Assembly (NCBI GenBank): GCA_002304735.1
Contig: DBIU01000112.1
Location: 1-22,015 of the forward strand
Direction: 5' to 3'
DNA: 22,015 bases
Source: Ruminococcaceae bacterium UBA794
Lineage (GTDB): Bacteria; Bacillota; Clostridia; Oscillospirales; Ruminococcaceae
The stretch's first letter is position 1. Each line of letters starts with the position of its first letter. The notes under the pieces were generated by a model. That model was not told the DNA's origin and ran no database searches. It worked only from the letters and a program-made list of their open reading frames with translations. A program made the position numbers and the translations under genes. This document shows, one piece after another, positions 6,998 through 15,462 of this stretch.

Positions 6998-8152
6998 ATG
7001 AAAATGACAAAAAGAAAGAAATTTGCGGCGGCGGCAGCGCTGGTTCTCGCCTGCGCTCAGCTTACAGCGTGCAGCGGCGGCTCGGCTTCCTCGACTTCTT
7101 CGGCTTCAACCTCGTCGTCTGCTTCGCCGCAGTCGGGCGCGTCATCTTCCGAGAGCGGAGACATGACTCACGAGGAAATCATCAAGGCTGCGGCTGCCGC
7201 AGGAAAGGTCGGAAACTGGGGTCTTGGAAACGAGTATGAAATCCAGGCGCTCCTGACAAAATACGGGCTTCCCGCGGATTACATTACTCAGGACTTCACA
7301 ATGGACCAGTTCGACAGCGACAGCGTTGAGCTTGCTTCCGCGATGACCTACAACGAGCTTGGTCTTGTCAAGAACTCCTATGACGGCGGTTACAGCTATG
7401 GCGATACCGTCAGCATAATTGATATGAACGACGAGGGCGTTGCGATGCTTGAGGATAACCTGTTTACCTCAAAGGCTTTTGCCGAGGCTAATCCGAACAC
7501 GGTTAAGGCGTTCGTTTCCGCTTCGATGAAGGGCTGGGCTTACGCCTGCGAACACCCCGACGAGGCTGCGGAGATTGTTTTTGAAGCGGGTTCGTCCGTT
7601 TCCGCCGCTCATCAGTCATATATGGCGGGCGAAGTCGCAAAGCTTGTTACTACCGATATGAACGGAAACTCCGTTTCAGCTTCGGACGTCGGAAATATGG
7701 ACGAAACGGCAATGCAGCAGACCCTTGACCTCGCGAAAAAGTACATTATCCTTGAGGACGGCGCGGCAAAGGAAAGGCTCGCTTCGATGACGCTTGACGA
7801 TATCCGCAGCACGGCTTATCTCAAGTATGACCCCGCGGCGGACGGCGCTCCCGAAAAGACTTCCGTTTCCGTTCAGCTTAAATGGCTGCCTCAGGCGCAG
7901 TTTATGGGCTATTATGTCGCAAAGGCAAAGGGCTATTATGATGAAGTCGGACTTGACGTCAACATTGTTTCCGGCGGCGGAGATATCTCCGAAACTACCG
8001 CAGTCTACAACGGCACGGTTGACTTCGGCGTAACTTGGGTTTCAAACCTCATAAACGCGAACGCGGGCGGAATGGAGCTTCTCGAGGTCGCTCAGGTTTA
8101 TCAGAGGTCGGGACTTGTACTCGTTTACAAGAACGACAAATTTAAGAAGTAA
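6998..8152 (+). CDS. lipoprotein substrate-binding protein, NMT1/ThiY-like, apparently circularly permuted
   Basis: 384 aa. Signal peptide with lipobox LTAC (C25 becomes the lipidated first residue), then a Ser-rich linker (about 26-55). The mature part has the family's segments in the wrong order. KVGNWGLGNEYEIQALLTKY (70-89) and what follows to about 275, normally the middle and C-terminal parts, come first. SVSVQLKWLPQAQFMGYYVA (289-308) through QRSGLVLVYKND (369-380), normally the N-terminal lobe, comes last. In usual members the VYKND-like strand leads directly into the GNWGLGNEYE segment. Joining this protein's end to residue ~70 would restore the canonical order, so this is a circular permutation with new termini at the hinge. 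Both junctions are in frame and the length is normal. It delivers substrate to the adjacent permeases; pyrimidine specificity is inferred. The ribosome binding site is AAAGGCAGG. Confidence 0.9.
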   Translation: MKMTKRKKFAAAAALVLACAQLTACSGGSASSTSSASTSSSASPQSGASSSESGDMTHEEIIKAAAAAGKVGNWGLGNEYEIQALLTKYGLPADYITQDFTMDQFDSDSVELASAMTYNELGLVKNSYDGGYSYGDTVSIIDMNDEGVAMLEDNLFTSKAFAEANPNTVKAFVSASMKGWAYACEHPDEAAEIVFEAGSSVSAAHQSYMAGEVAKLVTTDMNGNSVSASDVGNMDETAMQQTLDLAKKYIILEDGAAKERLASMTLDDIRSTAYLKYDPAADGAPEKTSVSVQLKWLPQAQFMGYYVAKAKGYYDEVGLDVNIVSGGGDISETTAVYNGTVDFGVTWVSNLINANAGGMELLEVAQVYQRSGLVLVYKNDKFKK

Positions 8153-8166
8153 TTTCATTGGTTTTT

Positions 8167-8241
8167 GACGGCTCACGGGCGGCTTCGCCGTCCGCGGGTT
8201 TGTCGGAAAGCCCGCGGAAGCGCCGGTTTTCCGATAAACCC
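8167..8241. repeat. intergenic GC-rich hairpin cluster with competing folds
   Basis: The 124-bp gap before the dihydropyrimidinase gene holds three nested inverted repeats: GACGGC/GCCGTC (8167-8172 and 8187-8192), CCGCGGG/CCCGCGG (8192-8198 and 8211-8217), and a 14-bp arm (8196-8209) pairing with 8228-8241 through one G-U. The second and third overlap, so they cannot form together. There is no T-run, so this is not a standard terminator. It may stabilise the upstream transporter mRNA, limit readthrough into the enzyme genes, or be a REP-like element. Its core resembles the repeat at the left edge of the window. Confidence 0.6.
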
Positions 8242-8276
8242 GATTTGTCGGATTGTTTTCAAAAGGAGGTTATTTT

Positions 8277-9638
8277 ATGGAGCTATTAATCAAAAACGGA
8301 ACGATTGTTTCCGCAACTCAGATGTTTAAGGCGGATATCGCCGTGAACGGCGGAAAAATTGCGGCTGTCGGCGCGGATTTGTCCGATGTAAAGGCAAACA
8401 GGGTTGTTGACGCGGCGGGAATGTTGGTTCTTCCGGGAGCAATCGACGCGCACACTCACCTTGCGATGCCCTTCGGCGGCACGATTTCTTCGGACGATTA
8501 TTTTGCGGGCACGAGAGCGGCTGCCTGCGGCGGCACGACAACTGTTTTCGACTTCGCTCTCCAGGATTTCAACGAAACGATGCCCGATACTTTCAGAAGG
8601 AGAAACGCTCTTGCCGCTCCGGACGCGGCGGTTGACTACTCGTTCCATATCGGAGTTAAGGATATTCACGGCGAGCTTCTCGACTCAATCGCAGACGCCT
8701 GCGATTTGGGAATTACCTCGTTTAAGGTGTTTATGGTATATGATTTCGGCGTAAAAGACGGAGTTTTCTTCAAGCTTCTCTCAAAATCAAAGGAATTTGG
8801 CGCGCTTATCGCGGTTCACGCCGAAAACAACGAGCTTGTGAACGCTCTTACGGAGCAATATATCTCAGAGGGCAAAACCGACGCTTGGTATCACTATATG
8901 AGCAGACCCGAATTTGTCGAGGGAGAAGCGGACGTCCGCGCGATTAACCTTGCAAAGGCTGCAAACGCGCCGCTTTATATCGTGCATCTCGCGAACAAAC
9001 AGGGCGTCGAGGCTGTTACAAGGGCTAAGGACGAGGGATATGAGATTTATGCGGAAACCTGCCCGCAGTATCTTGAATTTACAAGCGACGTTTACAAGCG
9101 TCCCGACGGAAGAAACTTTGTCTGCTCTCCTCCTATGAAGGGAAAGGAGTCGCAGGACGCAATCTGGGCGGCGATTAAGCGCGGCGATATCGACACCGTT
9201 GCAACGGACCACTGCCCGTTTATGCAGAGCGAAAAGGACTGGGGCTTGAACGACTTCAGGAAAATTCCGAACGGCTGCGCGGGTATCGAGAATATGTACC
9301 CGTATATGCTCGGAAAGGCGAACGACGGCATTATCCCGTTTACAAAGGCTGTCGAGCTTTGCGCGGTTAATCCTGCGAGGATTTTCGGCTGTACCGAAAA
9401 AGGCGAGATTTCCGTCGGAAAAGACGCGGATATCGTGATTTACGACCCGAAGAAAAACGTTACCGTTCATCAGGAGAATATGCACTCCGACTGCGACCAC
9501 ACAATCTGGGAGGGCGTTGAAATTCACGGATATCCCGTTCAGACCTATTCGAGAGGCAAGCTTGTTTTCGATAACGGCGAGTTTGTCGGCGAAAGAGGCT
9601 GGGGCAAATTCGTGAAATGTGCAAAGCACGTTTCGTGA
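8277..9638 (+). CDS. hydA: dihydropyrimidinase / D-hydantoinase
   Basis: 453 aa, the family's usual length. It hydrolyses 5,6-dihydropyrimidines to N-carbamoyl-beta-amino acids, step two of reductive pyrimidine breakdown. All amidohydrolase metal residues are present: DAHTH (H59, H61), the carboxylated lysine in TSFKVFMVYD (K150), AVHAEN (H181), IVHLAN (H237) and ATDHCPF (D311). The start at 8277 follows AAAAGGAGG at 8261-8269; an in-frame TTG eight codons upstream is unlikely because it would precede that site. The next gene encodes the dehydrogenase for step one, which strongly favours a pyrimidine over a hydantoin role. The symbol follows the D-hydantoinase usage and is unrelated to hydrogenase hydA elsewhere in this window. 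Confidence 0.94.
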   Translation: MELLIKNGTIVSATQMFKADIAVNGGKIAAVGADLSDVKANRVVDAAGMLVLPGAIDAHTHLAMPFGGTISSDDYFAGTRAAACGGTTTVFDFALQDFNETMPDTFRRRNALAAPDAAVDYSFHIGVKDIHGELLDSIADACDLGITSFKVFMVYDFGVKDGVFFKLLSKSKEFGALIAVHAENNELVNALTEQYISEGKTDAWYHYMSRPEFVEGEADVRAINLAKAANAPLYIVHLANKQGVEAVTRAKDEGYEIYAETCPQYLEFTSDVYKRPDGRNFVCSPPMKGKESQDAIWAAIKRGDIDTVATDHCPFMQSEKDWGLNDFRKIPNGCAGIENMYPYMLGKANDGIIPFTKAVELCAVNPARIFGCTEKGEISVGKDADIVIYDPKKNVTVHQENMHSDCDHTIWEGVEIHGYPVQTYSRGKLVFDNGEFVGERGWGKFVKCAKHVS

Positions 9639-9668
9639 AAAAAGCTTCGGCGCGAAAGGAGCGGTTTT

Positions 9669-11117
9669 ATGGCGTTTAGAGGATTAAATCTGCGGGAAGA
9701 AGCGGCTCGCTGTCTGCTTTGCGAGAACGCGCCCTGCACGGCGGCTTGTCCCGAACATTACGACCCCGCAAGGGCTGTCAGAGCCGTCGATTTCGATAAT
9801 TCGGAGTGCGCGGGCGCGATTTTGGGCGGGAAATGCTCGGAATGTCGGGGATTTTGCGAAAGCGCCTGTATTCATTACGACCGTCCCGTCAGAATAAAGG
9901 AGCTTGCGGCGGCGCTTTCGCCCGCTTCGCCGTCAAAGGCGGACCTTTCGATTAAATTTTGCGGCGTGAAGTGCGAAAATCCGTTCTTCCTCAGCTCCTC
10001 CGTTGTCGCAAGCAGCTATGAAATGGTTGCGAGAGCGTTTGAAATGGGCTGGGCGGGCGCTGTTTACAAAACAATCGGCTTTTACCTGCCGAACGAGGTT
10101 TCTCCGAGATTTGACGCCGTTGGAAAGGAAGGAACGCCGTTTGTCGGATTTCGGAATATGGAGCAAATCAGCGACCACCCGCTTGAAGAAAATCTTGATA
10201 TCCTAAAAAGGCTTAAGCGAGATTTTCCGACAAAGATTATTGTTTCTTCGATTATGGGTCAATCGGATGAGGAATGGACGGAGCTTGCAAGGCTTTCCGA
10301 GGAAGCGGGCGCGGATATCGTCGAATGTAACTTCTCCTGCCCGCAGATGAGCGAAAAAGGTATGGGAAGCGACGTCGGTCAAAGTCCCGAGCTTGTGAAG
10401 CGTTATTCCGCGCTTGCGAAAAAGGGAACGCGGCTTCCCGTTCTTGCGAAAATGACGCCAAATCTCGCGGATATGACAATTCCCGCAATCGCCGCAGTGA
10501 ACGGCGGCGCAGACGGGCTTGCGGCTATCAACACAATCAAAAGCGTCACCACCTCGCGTTCTTCCGAGGTTAACGGTAAAAGCACCGTTTCGGGATACAG
10601 CGGAAAGGCGGTTAAGCCAATCGCGCTTAGATTTATCAGCGATATGGCGAAATGTCCGCAGCTTTCGGGCGTGCCTATCAGCGGAATAGGCGGCATTGAA
10701 ACGTGGCGCGACGCACTGGATTTTCTTTCGCTCGGCTGCGAAAATCTTCAGATTACAACCGCCGTTATGCAGTATGGCTATCGCATAATCGACGACCTTA
10801 TCTTGGGTTTGTCGCGATATATGAACGAACGCGGCGCTAAATCGCTTTCGGAGCTTGTAGGAACGGAGCTTCAGCGAATTGTTTCTTCGGACAAGCTCGA
10901 CAGGGATTCAATCGTTTTCCCGAAATTTGACAGGACGCTGTGCATCGGCTGCGGAAGATGCTTTGTTTCCTGCCGCGACGGCGGTCACGGAGCGATTTCA
11001 TTCGGCGGCGACAGAACGCCGAAGCTTGACGCGACAAAATGCGTCGGCTGTCATTTATGCAGGCTGGTTTGCCCGACAAGCGCAATCGGCGCTTCGAAAC
11101 GCTTTCCGAAGCGCTGA
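9669..11117 (+). CDS. preA: dihydropyrimidine dehydrogenase, PreA-type, with extra N-terminal Fe-S domain
   Basis: 482 aa. The central FMN barrel (about 93-400) resembles dihydroorotate dehydrogenase and PreA; ECNFSCPQM (219-227) keeps the Asn, Ser and catalytic Cys (C224) of dihydropyrimidine dehydrogenases. The C-terminal ferredoxin domain has two 4Fe-4S sets (C425/428/431/435 and C458/461/464/468). The N-terminus (1-80) carries nine cysteines beginning CLLCENAPCTAACP (15-28), like the Fe-S module that opens PreT, GltD and mammalian DPD. The FAD/NAD(P)H domain that normally follows that module is absent and no preT gene is seen. It reduces uracil or thymine to the 5,6-dihydro form, but the electron donor is unclear: a separate partner elsewhere, or ferredoxin. 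AAAGGAG precedes the ATG. Confidence 0.9.
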   Translation: MAFRGLNLREEAARCLLCENAPCTAACPEHYDPARAVRAVDFDNSECAGAILGGKCSECRGFCESACIHYDRPVRIKELAAALSPASPSKADLSIKFCGVKCENPFFLSSSVVASSYEMVARAFEMGWAGAVYKTIGFYLPNEVSPRFDAVGKEGTPFVGFRNMEQISDHPLEENLDILKRLKRDFPTKIIVSSIMGQSDEEWTELARLSEEAGADIVECNFSCPQMSEKGMGSDVGQSPELVKRYSALAKKGTRLPVLAKMTPNLADMTIPAIAAVNGGADGLAAINTIKSVTTSRSSEVNGKSTVSGYSGKAVKPIALRFISDMAKCPQLSGVPISGIGGIETWRDALDFLSLGCENLQITTAVMQYGYRIIDDLILGLSRYMNERGAKSLSELVGTELQRIVSSDKLDRDSIVFPKFDRTLCIGCGRCFVSCRDGGHGAISFGGDRTPKLDATKCVGCHLCRLVCPTSAIGASKRFPKR

Positions 11118-11141
11118 GCAATCTCTGAAAGGAGGCGGACT

Positions 11142-12317
11142 ATGGCTATCACTCTTTCTCAGCTTTGCAAAAACGCAGAAAAAAACTATAATATGAAGCT
11201 TATCGCGGGGCGCGGCGGAACAGATAACACCGTCCGCTGGGTTCATATGGTTGAGGACAGCGAGGTTCCCGATTTTCTTCACGGAAACGAGCTTGTTTTT
11301 ACCACCGGTATCGGTCATTCCGGAAGCGGCTGGCTCGAGCCGTTCGTGAAATCGCTCAGACAGCACAATGCCGTGGGGCTTGTCGTAAACCTCGGACCGC
11401 ACATCGACGCGGTTCCGCCGAGAGTTATCGACTACTGCGAGGAGAACGATTTTCCGCTTTTTACGCTTCCTTGGCAGGTTCATATTATCGACATCACATA
11501 CAATTTCTGCCGCAGGATTATAGACAACGAGGAAGCTGAAACCACGCTTGCGGAGGCTTTCAGAAACTTGATTTTTTCGCCCGAAAAGCGCGAGAATTAC
11601 GCCGCGGCGCTTGAGAAAATGGGCTTTCCCGAAAGCTCGCGCTATACGGTTATGGCGATTTCTCTCGGCAGCGACAAGGCGGCGGCAGCGCAGCTTCTGC
11701 GAAATAACCGATATGGTCTGTGGCGGCTGCTTAAACGCTCGCGAAGCCCTATGGCGCTGTTCTTTCAGGACGATAAGCTTATTTCTGTCAGGCAGAACGC
11801 AGACGACGATGAAATGAACAGGCTGGTTAAGGCGCTTTCCGAGCTTGAACGCGAGCTGAAGCTTAACGTCGGGATTTCGGAGCAGGGAGAAGGCTTTTCG
11901 GGCGTGCCGATATGCTATAAGGAAGCCGTTTCGGCGCTTGAGGCTGCGAAAATCAAGGGGCTTACGATTATGCCTTACGGAAATATCGGCGTTTATAAGC
12001 TGCTTTTCGGCGTTGAGAACAGAGGTATTTTAAGAAGCTATGTTATCGGGACAATCGGCGACCTCCTGAAATACGACAGTATGAACGGCACGAATTACGA
12101 GGAAACGCTCAGAGTGTATCTTGAGTGCAGCGGAAGCGTTCAGACGACCGCAGACAGGCTTGGTGTTCATCGGAACACTGTTAACTATAAAATGAAGGAA
12201 ATCCGCGAAATACTCAAGGTTGAAATGAACGACGAGGACAAAATGAATATCCTTCTTGCGTTCAGAGCGCGGGAGGTTCTCGGTTCCGCGCCGCGCAAAC
12301 AGGCTGAATTTAACTGA
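11142..12317 (+). CDS. PucR-family transcriptional regulator
   Basis: 391 aa. The N-terminal PucR domain (about 5-125) shows the usual start MAITLSQLCKNAEKNYNMKL and a GNELVFTTG motif. The C-terminal helix-turn-helix of the PucR/CdaR type lies at about 333-352 (VQTTADRLGVHRNTVNYKMK). B. subtilis PucR controls purine catabolism, and related proteins often sit inside nitrogen-ring catabolic operons as ligand-responsive activators. Its position between the dehydrogenase and aminotransferase genes suggests it controls this operon and itself. GGAGG precedes the ATG by six bases. No matching operator was identified; the inverted repeats at 4301-4344 upstream of the operon promoter are candidates. 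Confidence 0.92.
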   Translation: MAITLSQLCKNAEKNYNMKLIAGRGGTDNTVRWVHMVEDSEVPDFLHGNELVFTTGIGHSGSGWLEPFVKSLRQHNAVGLVVNLGPHIDAVPPRVIDYCEENDFPLFTLPWQVHIIDITYNFCRRIIDNEEAETTLAEAFRNLIFSPEKRENYAAALEKMGFPESSRYTVMAISLGSDKAAAAQLLRNNRYGLWRLLKRSRSPMALFFQDDKLISVRQNADDDEMNRLVKALSELERELKLNVGISEQGEGFSGVPICYKEAVSALEAAKIKGLTIMPYGNIGVYKLLFGVENRGILRSYVIGTIGDLLKYDSMNGTNYEETLRVYLECSGSVQTTADRLGVHRNTVNYKMKEIREILKVEMNDEDKMNILLAFRAREVLGSAPRKQAEFN

Positions 12318-12345
12318 AATACTTTATTGAAAGGAAGTTTTAATT

Positions 12346-13671
12346 ATGAACGGTAAGGAAATCAAGGAAATGCAGGTTGCCTACAACCTCCAGTCGTGGT
12401 CGAAGCAGAGGGGGATTAATCCCATTCCGATTGAAAAAGCCGACGGAATATATATGTGGGATTTCGACGGAAACCGCTATTCCGATATGTCAAGCCAGCT
12501 TGTCAATCTCAATGTCGGGCATAACTGCCGTCCCATTATCGACGCAATCAAGGAGCAGGCTGAAAAATACTGCTATCTTTCTCCGAGCTACGGAAGCGAG
12601 CCGCGCGCAAAGCTTGCGAAGATGGTTGTCGAGCTTATGCCCGATAATATGGGAAAGGTCTTTTTCACAAACGGCGGCGCGGACGCAAACGAAAATGCCG
12701 TTAAAATCGCAAGAATGTTTACGGGAAGAAACAAGATTTTTTCGAGATACAGAAGCTATCACGGCTCGACCTTCGGCGCGGGAAATCTTACCGGCGAACC
12801 GAGGCGTTATCCGCTTGAGCCGGGTATTCCCGGATTTGTCCACTTTTTCGACCCTTATGTTTACCGCGAGCCTGTAATCAAGTTTTCAAGCGAAAAGGAA
12901 GCGGCTGAGTATTATGTCGCGAAGCTTCGCGAGCAGGTGCTTTACGAGGGCCCCGAAAGCGTCGCTGCAATCGTTATGGAAACAATCACCGGCTCAAACG
13001 GCGTTATAATTCCTCCCGAGGGCTATCTCAAGGGCGTCCGCGAAATCTGCGACGAGTTCGGAATTATGATGATTTGCGACGAGGTTATGGCAGGCTGGGG
13101 AAGAACGGGAAAAATGTTCGCTTTCGAGAATTTCGGGGTTAAGCCCGATATCGTAAGCTTCGCAAAGGGCGTTACCTGCGGATACGTTCAGCTCGGCGGA
13201 GTTGTCGTAAGCAAGAAAATCGCAGCCTATTTCGACGACCATCTGCTTTCCTGCGGTCTGACATACAGCGCTCACCCTCTTGCCTGCGCGGCGGGAGTCG
13301 CCTGCGTGAACTACTATAAGGAAGCGAATATCCTTGAAAACGTCAACAAGGTCGGAAAGGTTCTCGGCGAACTCCTTGAGGAGCTTAAAACGAAACATTC
13401 CTGCGTTGGCGACGTAAGATATATCGGCTTGTTCAGCTCGATTGAGCTTGTCCGCGATAAAATCACCAAAGAGCCGCTTGTTCCTTACGGAAAAGACCCG
13501 GAGGGAATAATGCCGAAGATTATCGGCGCGCTTAAAGCAAAGGGATTTATGACCTATTCTCACGAAAATATGATTTTCGTTTCGCCGCCGCTTATCATCA
13601 CCGAAGCTCAGCTCAGAGAAGAAATGGCGAAGGTTGACGAGGTTCTCGGAACGGTTGACGCGGAAATATGA
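12346..13671 (+). CDS. class III (omega) aminotransferase, probably beta-alanine transaminase
   Basis: 441 aa, normal for class III PLP aminotransferases. Visible features: cofactor phosphate loop FFTNGGADANENAVKIAR (106-123), YHGST (138-142), the PLP-ring aspartate in ICDEVMAGWGRTG (D245) and the Schiff-base lysine in SFAKGVTCGY (K274). Relatives act on taurine, beta-alanine or 4-aminobutyrate. In this operon, where beta-alanine (or 3-aminoisobutyrate from thymine) is the expected product of the amidohydrolase, the likely reaction is beta-alanine plus 2-oxo acid to malonate semialdehyde plus amino acid. The semialdehyde would feed the iron-type alcohol dehydrogenase at the end of the operon. 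Exact substrate inferred. GAAAGGAAG precedes the ATG. Confidence 0.92.
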   Translation: MNGKEIKEMQVAYNLQSWSKQRGINPIPIEKADGIYMWDFDGNRYSDMSSQLVNLNVGHNCRPIIDAIKEQAEKYCYLSPSYGSEPRAKLAKMVVELMPDNMGKVFFTNGGADANENAVKIARMFTGRNKIFSRYRSYHGSTFGAGNLTGEPRRYPLEPGIPGFVHFFDPYVYREPVIKFSSEKEAAEYYVAKLREQVLYEGPESVAAIVMETITGSNGVIIPPEGYLKGVREICDEFGIMMICDEVMAGWGRTGKMFAFENFGVKPDIVSFAKGVTCGYVQLGGVVVSKKIAAYFDDHLLSCGLTYSAHPLACAAGVACVNYYKEANILENVNKVGKVLGELLEELKTKHSCVGDVRYIGLFSSIELVRDKITKEPLVPYGKDPEGIMPKIIGALKAKGFMTYSHENMIFVSPPLIITEAQLREEMAKVDEVLGTVDAEI

Positions 13672-13692
13672 CTGAAAGACAGGGTGAATGCA

Positions 13693-14100
13693 ATGGCTGA
13701 TTCATACAAAAACGCTCCGAGCGTAAGGCTCGCCGATTTTATCCCCGCAGAGAAGTTTAGGACAATCCTCGCAAAGCACAGGCATATCGAGGGCGGCGTG
13801 TCCGAAATCCCCGTGGAAATTCACATGAAGAGGCGCTTTGCGGACACACTGAGCTTCTATGTTGAATGGGACGGCATTGTTTACGGCTTCGTTCGCGGGA
13901 AAAAGGAAATATCGGAAAAGCTTTCGGGCTTTGACGCAAAGAGAATTACCATAACCGATTGGGACGATAAATTCCAGCTCCTTTTCGAGGGTGAAATCGA
14001 AACGGACGAGCGGCCTTTTTTCGTTACGGGAGAGGAAGTTCGGCAGCTTCTCGAAAACTGTCGGCGCGTTCCCGAACAGATGATAAAAAAACACGGTTAA
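13693..14100 (+). CDS. hypothetical 135-aa protein within the pyrimidine operon
   Basis: Function not recognised. The chosen ATG at 13693 is six bases after AGGGTGA (13681-13687); an in-frame GTG at 13684 overlaps that site and is less likely. The protein is soluble, with no signal peptide, membrane helix or cysteine-rich motif beyond one Cys. It seems to have a beta-rich core (IPVEIHMKRRFADTLSFYVE, then GIVYGFVRG, then RITITDWDDKFQLLFEGEI) and a helical C-terminus. It starts 21 bp after the aminotransferase stop and ends 22 bp before the amidohydrolase start, so it is tightly embedded between two pathway enzymes. It could be an accessory or regulatory subunit of either; this is inferred only from position. 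Confidence 0.8.
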   Translation: MADSYKNAPSVRLADFIPAEKFRTILAKHRHIEGGVSEIPVEIHMKRRFADTLSFYVEWDGIVYGFVRGKKEISEKLSGFDAKRITITDWDDKFQLLFEGEIETDERPFFVTGEEVRQLLENCRRVPEQMIKKHG

Positions 14101-14122
14101 AGTGCTGAGAAAGGATTACGTT

Positions 14123-15385
14123 ATGTTTACTTGCAGTAAGGAAAGAATGGAAGATAAAATCAAGACCTTTTCGAAATTCGGCGACGCGGGTCACGGCGGT
14201 ATAACAAGATACTCCCTGTCGCCCGAAGCGATTATGGCGAGAAACGAGTTTCGCAGACGTATGGAAGCGATAGGCGCGGTTATCGAAATCGACGACGTTG
14301 CAAATATGTACGCGACGCTCCCCGGAACCGACCCCGACGCAAAGCGCATCGTTATGGCTTCGCACTGCGATTCGGTTAAAAACGGCGGAAACTATGACGG
14401 TATTCTCGGCGTTATGTCCGCTATGGAGGTTCTCGAAACGGTTGCGGAAAAGAAAATCCCGCATAAACACCCGCTTACCGCAATGATTTGGACGAACGAG
14501 GAAGGCTCGCTTTATCCGCCCGCGATGATGTGTTCGGGAATTGTCTGCTATGACTATCTCCCCGAAGATATCAGATGCAAGTTTAAGTTTGAGGATATGA
14601 TGAACAGCAAATCAATTCTCGACGGAACGAAAACCTTCGGTGAAGCGCTTGAAAAGTCGGGATTTAAGGGCGATAAGAAGTTCAGACTTTCTCCCGACCG
14701 CTATCAATGTTACTTTGAAACGCACATCGAGCAGGGTCCTATCCTTGAGGATAACGGGAACGATATCGGAGTTGTGGACTGCGTTCTCGGAATGTTCAAT
14801 TACAGGCTGAAATTCTACGGTCAGACAACTCACGCGGGCACTTTCCCGATGCCAAAGCGCCGCGACGCGTTTTACGCCGCTTCGCAGGCTCTCTGCTATC
14901 TTCACGAGGAAATCGACAAGCTGGGCTATACCGACCTTGTTTACACAACGGGCGAAGTCGTTTGTCACCCCTGCGTTCATACCTGCGTTCCCGATTACTT
15001 CGATTTTTCGTTCGATTCGCGTCACGAAAATCCCGAGGTTCTCGCCAAAGTCCTCGATATCGTCAAGAGCTGCGCGGATAAAACGTGGAGCGGCTGTTCC
15101 TGCGAGGTTGTAAAGGCGTGGAACAGAGATACCGTTTACTGGGACAAAAAGCTTGTCGGATATGTCAAGAGCGCCTGCGAGGAGCTTGGCGTCAAGCATC
15201 AATATATCCACTCCGGCGCGGGTCACGACGCGCAGTTCGCGGCATATATGCTTCCGACAACTATGATTTTCGTTCAGAGCAAAGACGGTCTTTCGCACTG
15301 CGAGCCTGAGTTTTCAAGCGTTGAACACTGCACGGAGGGCGCGAGCGTTATGCTCAACGCGGTTCTCAAGGCGGACGCGGACTGA
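14123..15385 (+). CDS. M20-family N-carbamoyl-amino-acid amidohydrolase (likely beta-ureidopropionase)
   Basis: 420 aa. The ATG at 14123 follows AAAGGA at 14110-14115; an in-frame GTG at 14102 lies before that site and is rejected as start. M20 hydantoinase/carbamoylase motifs are present: ASHCDSVKNGGNYDGILGV (79-97, metal ligands H81 and D92), WTNEEGS (E126/E127), FETHIEQGPILE (H201 region), THAGTFPM (dimerisation domain), SGAGHDAQ (364-371) and a C-terminal histidine in SHCEPEFS (H392). The family removes the carbamoyl group from N-carbamoyl amino acids or splits allantoate/ureidoglycolate. With dihydropyrimidinase and PreA in the same operon, N-carbamoyl-beta-alanine is the most likely substrate, giving beta-alanine, CO2 and ammonia. 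Allantoate amidohydrolase is the main alternative. Confidence 0.92.
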   Translation: MFTCSKERMEDKIKTFSKFGDAGHGGITRYSLSPEAIMARNEFRRRMEAIGAVIEIDDVANMYATLPGTDPDAKRIVMASHCDSVKNGGNYDGILGVMSAMEVLETVAEKKIPHKHPLTAMIWTNEEGSLYPPAMMCSGIVCYDYLPEDIRCKFKFEDMMNSKSILDGTKTFGEALEKSGFKGDKKFRLSPDRYQCYFETHIEQGPILEDNGNDIGVVDCVLGMFNYRLKFYGQTTHAGTFPMPKRRDAFYAASQALCYLHEEIDKLGYTDLVYTTGEVVCHPCVHTCVPDYFDFSFDSRHENPEVLAKVLDIVKSCADKTWSGCSCEVVKAWNRDTVYWDKKLVGYVKSACEELGVKHQYIHSGAGHDAQFAAYMLPTTMIFVQSKDGLSHCEPEFSSVEHCTEGASVMLNAVLKADAD

Positions 15386-15452
15386 GCTTGACTTTATCGG
15401 ATATTATGAGGGCGGAGATGACGGCGTTGCCGCGCTTCGCCCTTACGTTTAC

Positions 15453-15457
15453 GGAGG
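15453..15457 (+). promoter_or_regulatory. ribosome binding site that sets the alcohol dehydrogenase start
   Basis: GGAGG five bases before the ATG at 15463. The open frame extends 25 codons further upstream, but with no comparable site. Confidence 0.8.
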
Positions 15458-15462
15458 TTTTT

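Noticed and set aside
8865..9629. 254-codon minus-strand frame opposite dihydropyrimidinase
   Set aside because: The sense strand carries all amidohydrolase metal residues; the antisense frame has no recognisable domain.
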